Below the pieces are notes generated by a model, which ran no database searches, was not told where the DNA came from, and saw only the letters and a program-made list of their open reading frames with translations. From Streptomyces macrolidinus (GTDB lineage: Bacteria > Actinomycetota > Actinomycetes > Streptomycetales > Streptomycetaceae), in assembly GCF_023887685.1 (NCBI RefSeq), contig NZ_JAMWMR010000034.1:1-56685 (forward strand): a stretch of DNA of 56,685 nt, in the 5' to 3' direction. Shown here piece after piece: positions 28,805-35,783 of this stretch (position 1 is the stretch's first letter; each line of letters opens with the position of its first letter). Made by a program: the position numbers and the translations under genes.

Positions 28805-29823
28805 GCGGCCCGCTTCGTCGCAAGGTCCTCGGTCGCACGCCCGGCCGAGACCCCGGCCGAGGCCCCGGTCGAGCTCCCGGCTGAGCGCCCGGCGGCGAAG
28901 CGGGCGACCAGGGCGGCCACGAGGAAGCCGACGAGCATCTGACCGGCATAGGTGAGGTGCATCAGCGTCGTGGGCCGGTCTGCGGAGTCCGCCACGGCGG
29001 TCAGCGAGGCCAGTACGAGCCAGCCGCCCCAGCAGGCCAGGACACCCGAGCCGACCCACGCGAGTGCGAGCGCCGCCGCCACCGGCACCCTGCGCGCACG
29101 GCGGAAGGCGAGCAGACAGGCGCCGAGCACGGCGGCCAGGGCGAAGCAGACGAAGGTGGCTTCGAGGACGTAGAAGTCGGTGTCCCGGTCGGCCACGCGG
29201 CCCGCGTTGAGTCCGGCGGTGCTGCCGCACGCCCACATCATGTGTGTCACGAGGGGGAACAGGGCGAGGACGCATGCCGTGACGGCGCCCGTCTGCCGCG
29301 CCGACGCACCCGATTCATCCGGCAGTTCCCCCATCCGCCCCCGCCACACGTGTCCCCAGCGGTCACGGGCGTAGAGCAGGAACAGCGTACCGAGGGCCAG
29401 TCCTTGCACGATGAAGCCGGTGTAGACGACCCCGAACACCCACGCGTGGAGGAACGGTTCGCTGCCGCTCCCGGACGGCTCGCTCACCGTACCGTCGAGG
29501 CCGCGCAGGAGCAGATGGAGCGGGAAGCCGGTCATGATCGGCACGAGCAGCCCGGTGGCCACCCACACCGGGAACACCAAGGTCCAGGCGGGCACGCGCA
29601 GCCCCCAGGGGCGGGTGAGCAGCACCGCCAGCAGGATCACGGCGGCGTCCATCAGCACGGTGAGGCTGTTGACGGCGGCCATCCTCGCCCGGTGCTCCAG
29701 CAGCGGGCTGCCGGACGGGATACCGACGTGACTGCCGGAGATCCAGGCGACCTTGAGGCCGAGGTACGGCAGACAGGAGGCGACAGCCACGGAACACAGC
29801 ACACGGCGGGGCGACTTGATCAT
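28801..29823 (-). CDS. polytopic membrane protein linked to two-component system
   Basis: A 340-residue protein with about eight membrane helices (for example LTVLMDAAVILLAVLLT, WVFGVVYTGFIVQGLALGTLFLLYA, ATFVCFALAAVLGACLLAF, LVGFLVAALVARFAAG) and an Ala/Ser/Gly-rich C-terminal tail. I do not recognise a family. The ATG at 29823 precedes MIKSPRRVL and has a purine-rich site; the longer frame to 29865 is less likely. It overlaps the sensor kinase start by four bases, so it is probably a sensory partner of the kinase or its main target. Confidence 0.72.
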   Translation of the reverse strand: MIKSPRRVLCSVAVASCLPYLGLKVAWISGSHVGIPSGSPLLEHRARMAAVNSLTVLMDAAVILLAVLLTRPWGLRVPAWTLVFPVWVATGLLVPIMTGFPLHLLLRGLDGTVSEPSGSGSEPFLHAWVFGVVYTGFIVQGLALGTLFLLYARDRWGHVWRGRMGELPDESGASARQTGAVTACVLALFPLVTHMMWACGSTAGLNAGRVADRDTDFYVLEATFVCFALAAVLGACLLAFRRARRVPVAAALALAWVGSGVLACWGGWLVLASLTAVADSADRPTTLMHLTYAGQMLVGFLVAALVARFAAGRSAGSSTGASAGVSAGRATEDLATKRAA

Positions 29824-29908
29824 GCCACCACGCTCCCCGGCGAGCGCCCGCGGGACATCCTGCACCGTGATGAGCCGTCTCCGCCGCGCGGCGGAGACAG
29901 GTGTCCGA

Positions 29909-30505
29909 CTAGGTGGCCTGGAGGAACCTGCGCAGGATGAGGCGGAGGGTGGCCACCTGCTCGGTCGGGTCGAATCCCGGGGTCGTGGCCGCGCTGGTGT
30001 AGAGCGTGGCGATCAGGGCCAGGACCCAGGTCGCGGTGTCGTTCGGGTCCAGGCCGGGGTCGATCTGACCGGCGTCGGCGGCCTTCGTCAGGAGGGCGGC
30101 GATGGCCGCGTGCTCGTCGGCGTTGCCTCGGCTGAGCAGCGCGTCGAGTTCGGCGTCGCGGTACGCCTGGACCATCGCCTCCATCACCAGCGGTGGGGCC
30201 AGGGGCTCCGCCGCCGGGGCGGCGAGGAAGTCCACGAGTTCCATCAGCGCGTCCCAGGGGTCGTCGGCGGCCAGCGCCTGCGCCAGGCGTTCGGCCTTGT
30301 CCTCTCCGTCGTCCTCGAACACGGCGAAGAAGATGGCCCGCTTGTTGGGGAAGTAGTGGAAGAGGTTGCCCGCGCTCATGCCCGCGGCCTTGCAGATCTC
30401 GGCGGTCGTGGTGCGCTCGAAGCCCTTCTCGGCGAACAGGGATGCCGCGACGCCGAGGATGTGCCGTCGACGTGCCTGATGCTTGGCCGGGTCGACCGTC
30501 CTCAT
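29909..30505 (-). CDS. TetR-family regulator
   Basis: A 198-residue repressor with the N-terminal TetR helix-turn-helix (RRHILGVAASLFAEKGFERTTTAEICKAAGMSAGNLFHYFPNKRAIFFAVF) and a helical C-terminal ligand domain. The ATG at 30505 has an AGGAAGGA site. A longer frame to 30604 would add a 33-residue N-terminal extension made from a 15-base tandem repeat (GPGQA units) and is less likely. It is divergent from a membrane-protein gene, with a textbook TetR operator in the spacer, so it probably represses both. Confidence 0.9.
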   Translation of the reverse strand: MRTVDPAKHQARRRHILGVAASLFAEKGFERTTTAEICKAAGMSAGNLFHYFPNKRAIFFAVFEDDGEDKAERLAQALAADDPWDALMELVDFLAAPAAEPLAPPLVMEAMVQAYRDAELDALLSRGNADEHAAIAALLTKAADAGQIDPGLDPNDTATWVLALIATLYTSAATTPGFDPTEQVATLRLILRRFLQAT

Positions 30506-30539
30506 GGCGTCCTTCCTGACTGAGCCCCGACTGAGTTCT

Positions 30540-30590
30540 GCCTGACCGGGCCCTGCCTGACTGGATCCTGCCTGACCGGGTCCTGAGGAC
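30540..30590. repeat. 15-base tandem repeats upstream of tetR
   Basis: At least three copies of ctgcctgaccgggcc and variants follow one another between the operator and the tetR start. On the minus strand they code five-residue units such as GPGQA. They would lie in the tetR leader and may form RNA structure. Confidence 0.6.
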
Positions 30591-30620
30591 ATCACCTTAC
30601 CCAACCACCTCCATTAATAG

Positions 30621-30634
30621 ACCGAGCACTCGGT
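30621..30634. promoter_or_regulatory. TetR-type operator
   Basis: The sequence ACCGAGCACTCGGT has ACCGAG/CTCGGT arms (CA centre not symmetric) and lies between divergent tetR and the membrane-protein gene. The same half-site (CGAGTGCTCGGT) is seen in many TetR operators. It overlaps the likely promoters of both genes. Confidence 0.75.
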
Positions 30635-30684
30635 TTATGGTTAGCCTCGTAGTCATGACCCACCCTCCTAGGGAAGGAACAGCC

Positions 30685-31701
30685 ATGCCCCCTGCCCGAA
30701 AGCACCCACTGCCGCGCAGACTCGCCCCGGTAGTGGGCCTGTTCGTGCTGTCGCCGATCTGCGCCGAGTACCTCATCGGCTACGACCAGATCGTCGGCCA
30801 CCCCTGGGAGCTGCTGACCGGTCTGCTCTTACTCGCCCCGCTCTACGGCGCACCCGCGCTGCTGATCCGCGAGTTCACCCGCCGAACCGGGCGCGGCTGG
30901 CCGACGATGCTGCTGCTGAGCGCGGCATTCGGCCTGATCCTGGCGGGACTTGTCGATCAGAGCCTGTTCAACCCGGACTTCTTCGATGACCCGTCCTGGG
31001 CCCAGGAGCGCACACCCACCCTCGTCCCCGCCCTGGGCATCAGCGTCGGCCACGTACTGAACTTCCTTGCCGGGCACGTGATCTGGAGCTTCGCCGCACC
31101 GATCGCGGTGGTCGAGGCATGTGCCCCGGACCGGGCGGACGAGCCGTGGCTGGGCAAGGTCGGTACGAGCGTGGTCGTCGTGCTGTATCTGTCGGCGGCC
31201 CTGGTGTTCCACCACGAACTCACCCGCAACTTCTCCGCTTCCCCGGCGCAGTTGGGTATCACGGCTGCGATCGTGCTCGCTCTGGCCGTGGCCGCCTTCG
31301 CCCTACCGCGCCACCGCTCGCCCCTCGCCGAGCGGGCACCCTCCCCCTGGTTGCTTGCAGGCGCCGCTGTCATCCTCCTGACGGCCCATCAACTGGTGCC
31401 GTCCACCTGGCTGGGCAGCGCCATGGACGTACTCGTGCTCGTCTCACTCGGCGGCCTGCTGTGGTGGTGGTCGGCCCGGAAGCAGTGGAACCGCCTGCAC
31501 ACCCTGGCCGTGGGCGGCGCCGCCCTGGTGGTCAACGCCGCGCTGTCCTTCGTCGTCGACCCCCTCGGTCAGGTGTCCTACACCGCCAAGTACGCCGCCA
31601 ACACGGTCCTGATGCTGATGGTTCTGGCCCTGCTCGCATGGGCCCGACACCGCGTACGCGCGGCGGCGTCCACCACACCCGCCCCACAGCCGCTCCGCTA
31701 G
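30685..31701 (+). CDS. multi-pass membrane protein under TetR control
   Basis: A 338-residue integral membrane protein with roughly nine to ten hydrophobic segments (LAPVVGLFVLSPICAEYLIGY, LLLLAPLYGAPALLIREF, VVVVLYLSAALVFHHEL, VLVLVSLGGLLWWWS). I do not recognise its family; a transporter or membrane-bound CPBP-like protein cannot be excluded. The ATG at 30685 has a GGAAGGA site; starts at 30637 and 30655 are possible but weaker. Residue 49 is encoded by a TTA codon (30829-30831), so translation may depend on bldA. The divergent TetR and its operator suggest induction by a small molecule. Confidence 0.72.
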   Translation: MPPARKHPLPRRLAPVVGLFVLSPICAEYLIGYDQIVGHPWELLTGLLLLAPLYGAPALLIREFTRRTGRGWPTMLLLSAAFGLILAGLVDQSLFNPDFFDDPSWAQERTPTLVPALGISVGHVLNFLAGHVIWSFAAPIAVVEACAPDRADEPWLGKVGTSVVVVLYLSAALVFHHELTRNFSASPAQLGITAAIVLALAVAAFALPRHRSPLAERAPSPWLLAGAAVILLTAHQLVPSTWLGSAMDVLVLVSLGGLLWWWSARKQWNRLHTLAVGGAALVVNAALSFVVDPLGQVSYTAKYAANTVLMLMVLALLAWARHRVRAAASTTPAPQPLR

Positions 31702-31726
31702 CCTTGCTGCCACGTGCCGACTCGTT

Positions 31727-31788
31727 CCGGAACGGCCGGAACTGCCGGAACTGCCGGAACGGCCGGGAAGAGATACCGGGAAGAGATA
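31727..31788 (+). repeat. 9-base and 13-base tandem repeats before galE
   Basis: Four 9-base units of ccggaac(g/t)g (31727-31762) are followed by two perfect 13-base units, ccgggaagagata (31763-31775 and 31776-31788). Each 13-base unit contains a GGGAAGAGA ribosome-binding-like core. The second unit is the likely ribosome site of the next gene. Confidence 0.65.
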
Positions 31789-31792
31789 CATC

Positions 31793-32788
31793 GTGACTGT
31801 TCTGATCGCCGGTGGAGCCGGTTACATCGGAAGTACCGTGGCCTCGGCCTGTATGGACGAGGGGATCACCCCGGTGATCCTCGACAGCCTCGTCAGCGGC
31901 CGTAGAGAGTTCACCGACGGGCGGGCCTTCTACGAGGGTGACATCCGCGACGGCGCCCTGATCGACCGGATCTTCTCCGAACACCCGGACATCTCCGCCG
32001 TGGTGCACTGCGCGGCGCTGATCGTGGTTCCGGAGTCCGTCGCGGACCCCATCGGCTACTACGAGGCGAACGTCACCAAGAGCCTGGACTTCGTCCGGCA
32101 TCTCCGCAGGAACGGCTGCGACCGCCTCGTCTTCAGTTCCTCGGCCTCCATCTACCGGGCCGACGACGGCTCCTCGGTCGACGAGGACTCACCCCTGGGA
32201 CCGCAGAGCCCGTACGCCCGGACCAAGGCCATGTGCGAGGAGATGTTCGCGGACATCGCCGCGGCCGGACAGATGCGCGTACTGTCGCTGCGCTACTTCA
32301 ACCCCATCGGGGCGGACCCGAAGATGCGTACGGGGCTTCAACTCAAGCGCCCGAGCCATGCGTTGGGGAAGATGATCCAGGCGTACCAGGAGGGCACGGC
32401 CTTCCCCGTCACCGGGACCCACTACCCCACACGCGACGGCACGGGCATCCGGGACTACGTGCACGTCTGGGATCTGGCCGCGGCCCATCTCGCGGCGATC
32501 GACCGCTTCGACGCCCTTCTCACGGAGGCGCGGCCGTCGCTGGCGATCAACCTGGGCACGGGCTCGGGCACGACCGTACGGGAGTTGTGCGCGGCCTTCG
32601 ACCGGGTCGCCGACACCCCGCTCGTCACCGTGGACGCGGAGCCGCGCCCCGGTGACGTCGCCGGCGCCTGCACCAAGAGCGACCGGGCCCGGCAACTCCT
32701 CGGCTGGACCCCGAAGTTCTCCCTTGAGGAGGGCATCCGGGCCTCCCTGGACTGGATCCGGGTACGCGACGAGATGCTGAAGGACTGA
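31793..32788 (+). CDS. galE: NAD-dependent sugar epimerase, GalE-like
   Basis: A 331-residue short-chain dehydrogenase of the extended type. The NAD-binding GGAGYIGS motif is at residues 6-13, and the catalytic Ser/Tyr/Lys set appears in FSSSASIYR and SPYARTKAMCEE, followed by RYFNPIGADP, which is characteristic of UDP-glucose 4-epimerase. It interconverts UDP-glucose and UDP-galactose, or related sugars. The GTG at 31793 follows the duplicated purine-rich unit. It is monocistronic here and is not obviously part of the macrolide pathway, which uses TDP-sugars. Confidence 0.9.
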   Translation: MTVLIAGGAGYIGSTVASACMDEGITPVILDSLVSGRREFTDGRAFYEGDIRDGALIDRIFSEHPDISAVVHCAALIVVPESVADPIGYYEANVTKSLDFVRHLRRNGCDRLVFSSSASIYRADDGSSVDEDSPLGPQSPYARTKAMCEEMFADIAAAGQMRVLSLRYFNPIGADPKMRTGLQLKRPSHALGKMIQAYQEGTAFPVTGTHYPTRDGTGIRDYVHVWDLAAAHLAAIDRFDALLTEARPSLAINLGTGSGTTVRELCAAFDRVADTPLVTVDAEPRPGDVAGACTKSDRARQLLGWTPKFSLEEGIRASLDWIRVRDEMLKD

Positions 32789-32840
32789 CTCCCTTCCTGC
32801 ACCCTGCCCTCGACGCGAGGTCGCTCACGTAGGAATGAAC

Positions 32841-32858
32841 CCCGGCCACCAGGCCGGG
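32841..32858. terminator. short hairpin between galE and ggt
   Basis: A cccggcc/ggccggg stem with a four-base loop sits between the convergent galE and ggt genes and probably ends transcription from one or both. Confidence 0.5.
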
Positions 32859-32990
32859 ACATTCCCCGGACACACGGGTGCGGGACAGGAGTCCACCGTG
32901 GGAATCCCCAGGAGCGCCCCCGCGCGGAAGTCCGTCCGCCAGAGTCCGGGCTTCCGCACCTCCGGTACCGGGCTACCCCCTCTCAGCCCG

Positions 32991-34784
32991 TCAGCCCGTC
33001 GGATCCACGACCATCGCCGAGCCACCGCCACGGCGTACCGTCTCGGCTGCCGCCAGCCACTTGCCGTTCGGGAGTCGCTGGACGCCGGTGGTCGCGCCGA
33101 TCTCGGGGTTCGGGGTGAAGGAGTGGCCGATCGCCTCCAGTCGGCCGCGGAGCGCGCTGTCGTAGAGGGCGGGTTCGAGTTCTGTCTTCGCCGCGTTGCG
33201 CTGGCTGGCGCGGGGCGCGGCGATCGCGTCGACCAGGGGCAGATGCCGGTCGAGGAAGCCGGTCAGGGTCTGGAGCACGGTGGTGATGATGGTCGCGCCG
33301 CCGGGCGAACCGAGCGCGACGACCGGGCGGCCCTGCTGGTCGAGGACGATCGTCGGGGAGATCGAGGAGCGCGGGCGCTTGCCCGGACCGGGCAGGTTCG
33401 GGTCGTGGACGGCCGGGTTCGCGGGGGCGAAGGAGAAGTCCGTCAGCTCGTTGTTGAGCAGGAAGCCACGGCCCGGGACGGTGATGCCGCTGCCGCCGGT
33501 CTGCTCGATGGTGAGCGTGTAGGAGACGATGTCGCCCCACTTGTCGGCGACCGTCAGATGCGTGGTGTTCTCGCCCTCGTACGTAGTCGGGGCCGCCGTG
33601 CCCCCGGTGCCGCAGCGCACCGGATGGCGCGGGTCGCCCGGCGCCAGCGGACTGGTCAGTACCGCGTCGTTCTTGATCAGGCAGGCGCGTGAGTCGGCGA
33701 ACTTCTGCGACAGCAGTTCCTTCGCCGGTACGTCCTCGAAGGCCGGGTCGCCCACCCAGCGCCCGCGGTCCGCGAACGCGATACGGCCGGCCTCGATGAA
33801 GTGGTGCAGGTACTGCGCCTCGCTCGCCTTCGAAAGGTCGGTCTTCTCCAGGATGTTGAGCGCCTCACCGACGGTCGTACCGCCGGACGAGGAGGGGGCT
33901 ATGGAGTAGACGTCGAGACCGCGGTAGGACGTCTTCGTGGGCGCCTGGAGCTTGGCCCGGTAGGCCGCGAGGTCGCGTGCGGACAGCTTGCCGGGGCGGG
34001 CGTTCCAGCCCGAACGCGGGTCCACCGGCGGCTTGTTCACGGTGGCGACGATGTCCTTGCCGAGGTCGCCGTGGTAGATCGCGCCGATGCCCTTCTTGCC
34101 CAGCTCCTCGTAACTGCGGGCGAGATCGGGGTTCTTGAAGGTCGAGCCGACGACCGGGAGCGCGCCGTGGGGCAGGAAGAGCTTGGCGGTGTCCGGGAAG
34201 GAGCGGAAGCGGGTCTCGTTGGCGGCGGTCTGCGAGCGGAAGGTGTCGTCGACGGTGAACCCGTCGCGCGCGAGCCGCTCGGCCGGCTTGAGGACCGTGC
34301 CCAGCCGCTTGCTGCCCCACGCGTCCAGGGCCTTCTGCCAGGTGGCGGGCGTGCCCGGGGTGCCGACGCTCAGCCCGCTGGTGACGGCGTCGTCGAAGGC
34401 GAGGGGCTTGCCGTTCTCCAGGAACAGCCCGGAGTCCGCGGTCAGCGGCGCGGTCTCGCGGCCGTCGATGGTGCGCACCGTACGGGACTTGGCGTCGTAG
34501 TAGACGAAGTAGCCGCCCCCGCCGATGCCGGAGGAGTACGGCTCGGTGACGCCGAGCGCGGCGGCCGTGGCGACGGCCGCGTCCACCGCGTTGCCGCCCT
34601 TCTTCAGTACCTCGATACCGGCGGCGGTGGCGTCCGCGTCGACGCTCGCCACGGCGCCGCCGTATCCGACGGCCACCGGCGCCTTCGCCGGGGTCCGGGC
34701 GGACGACGGCGGCGCCGCTCCCACCGACACCACGGCGGTCGTGACCGCCAGCACCGCGAGACTCCGTGCGACAGGGTGACGCAT
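32991..34784 (-). CDS. ggt: gamma-glutamyltransferase
   Basis: A 597-residue secreted enzyme of the Ntn-hydrolase type. It has an N-terminal signal peptide (ARSLAVLAVTTAVVSVGAAPPSSA), the GGNAVDAAVATAAALGVTEP and GIGGGGYFVYYD motifs, and the autoprocessing and catalytic threonine at Thr407 in the ENTTHLTVAD context. It should cleave itself into large and small subunits and transfer or hydrolyse the gamma-glutamyl group of glutathione-like compounds outside the membrane. The ATG at 34784 has a GGAGG site and begins the signal peptide; the longer frame is rejected. Confidence 0.93.
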   Translation of the reverse strand: MRHPVARSLAVLAVTTAVVSVGAAPPSSARTPAKAPVAVGYGGAVASVDADATAAGIEVLKKGGNAVDAAVATAAALGVTEPYSSGIGGGGYFVYYDAKSRTVRTIDGRETAPLTADSGLFLENGKPLAFDDAVTSGLSVGTPGTPATWQKALDAWGSKRLGTVLKPAERLARDGFTVDDTFRSQTAANETRFRSFPDTAKLFLPHGALPVVGSTFKNPDLARSYEELGKKGIGAIYHGDLGKDIVATVNKPPVDPRSGWNARPGKLSARDLAAYRAKLQAPTKTSYRGLDVYSIAPSSSGGTTVGEALNILEKTDLSKASEAQYLHHFIEAGRIAFADRGRWVGDPAFEDVPAKELLSQKFADSRACLIKNDAVLTSPLAPGDPRHPVRCGTGGTAAPTTYEGENTTHLTVADKWGDIVSYTLTIEQTGGSGITVPGRGFLLNNELTDFSFAPANPAVHDPNLPGPGKRPRSSISPTIVLDQQGRPVVALGSPGGATIITTVLQTLTGFLDRHLPLVDAIAAPRASQRNAAKTELEPALYDSALRGRLEAIGHSFTPNPEIGATTGVQRLPNGKWLAAAETVRRGGGSAMVVDPTG

Positions 34785-34901
34785 TCGTACCTCCAGTCGA
34801 CGTCCGTCCACGCAGCGTAACCGCATTGCCGGGGTCACGACAGTCCGTGCCGAACAGAGGCCGCACAGAGGCAGCACAGAGGTGCACTAGCATGCGCGCC
34901 C

Positions 34902-35657
34902 ATGAACGACGACGTACTCAACATCATCCTGGGTCTGGTGGCCACGGGCATCAGCGCCGGGCTGGGCTGGATATCCCGGACCTACCTGTGGAACCGCAAG
35001 CTCCGCCGTCAGCAGGCGTTCCTCGGACTGCCGGAGAACGCGGAGTCCCTGCTCGTCGTCAACCGCGACCCGTCCACCTCCGAACCGGCCGTGCACCGCT
35101 TCGATGTGTTCGCCCTGCTGGAACTGGCCGCACTGATCAAGGACTGCGGGGCCCATATGCAGATGGTGACCCAGGACAACGTCCAGCAGAGCTTCGGGGA
35201 GCGCACCGAGTTCTGTGTGGGCGGGCCCGGTTCGAACCGGCGCATGCTGGCCCATATGGCGGCGATGCTGCCCGGTGTGCGGGTCAACGTCGCCCCGGAT
35301 CCGGGTCCTGACCAGGGCGCCTTCCAGATCGGCAGTGAGCGCTATCGCATGGAGCCCGGTGTCGCGGAGTACGTGATGCTGGCCCGGCTCACCGCGGGCG
35401 AGCGGCGCGAGGCGCGCCCGGTGTTCCTCTTCTGCGGGCAGCGGGCGATCACCAACCAGGCGGCGACGCGCTATCTCGCCCGCAACCATGAGCGGTTGGC
35501 CCGCAAGTACGGCGCCAACTCCTTCGTGCTGCTGCTGAAGGTCGTCAACTCGCAGGCGTACGGGCCCGATGTGGTCGAGCTGGTCTCGGATGTGACACGG
35601 GCGGCACAGGCGCCGCTGCCGACCGCCACTTCCCGCACGTCGCACCGCGCACCCTGA
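34902..35657 (+). CDS. hypothetical membrane-anchored protein
   Basis: A 251-residue protein with one N-terminal hydrophobic segment (VLNIILGLVATGISAGLGWIS) and a cytoplasmic-looking domain with alternating strands and helices: AESLLVVNRDP, FDVFALLELAALIKDCGAHMQMVTQDN, then RTEFCVGGPGSNRRMLAHM, VFLFCGQRAITNQAATRYLARN and FVLLLKVVNSQAYGPDVVELVSDV. The EFCVGGPxSN motif plus a second FLFCGQRA strand suggests a Rossmann-like nucleotide-binding fold, but I cannot name a family. The ATG at 34902 begins it directly. It lies between ggt and the macrolide cluster, converging with pikD. Confidence 0.7.
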   Translation: MNDDVLNIILGLVATGISAGLGWISRTYLWNRKLRRQQAFLGLPENAESLLVVNRDPSTSEPAVHRFDVFALLELAALIKDCGAHMQMVTQDNVQQSFGERTEFCVGGPGSNRRMLAHMAAMLPGVRVNVAPDPGPDQGAFQIGSERYRMEPGVAEYVMLARLTAGERREARPVFLFCGQRAITNQAATRYLARNHERLARKYGANSFVLLLKVVNSQAYGPDVVELVSDVTRAAQAPLPTATSRTSHRAP

Positions 35658-35783
35658 ACTCCCCCTCTCCTTCCTTCCTCTCACACGGGTGTCGTGCGGG
35701 GTGCCGCATCCCGGATGTCGGCTCGCGTAGACGTCGCTGATGCCGTGCTCGGCCATGAGACCGACCGCCCAGCGCGCTGGTGG

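Noticed and set aside
30506..30604. N-terminal extension of the TetR regulator
   Set aside because: It is made from a 15-base repeat and lacks a convincing ribosome site, while the ATG at 30505 has an AGGAAGGA site and begins just before the conserved helix-turn-helix.
35658..35783. Possible extra gene between the hypothetical protein and pikD
   Set aside because: The 126 bases have no open frame with a ribosome site; it is a convergent spacer.
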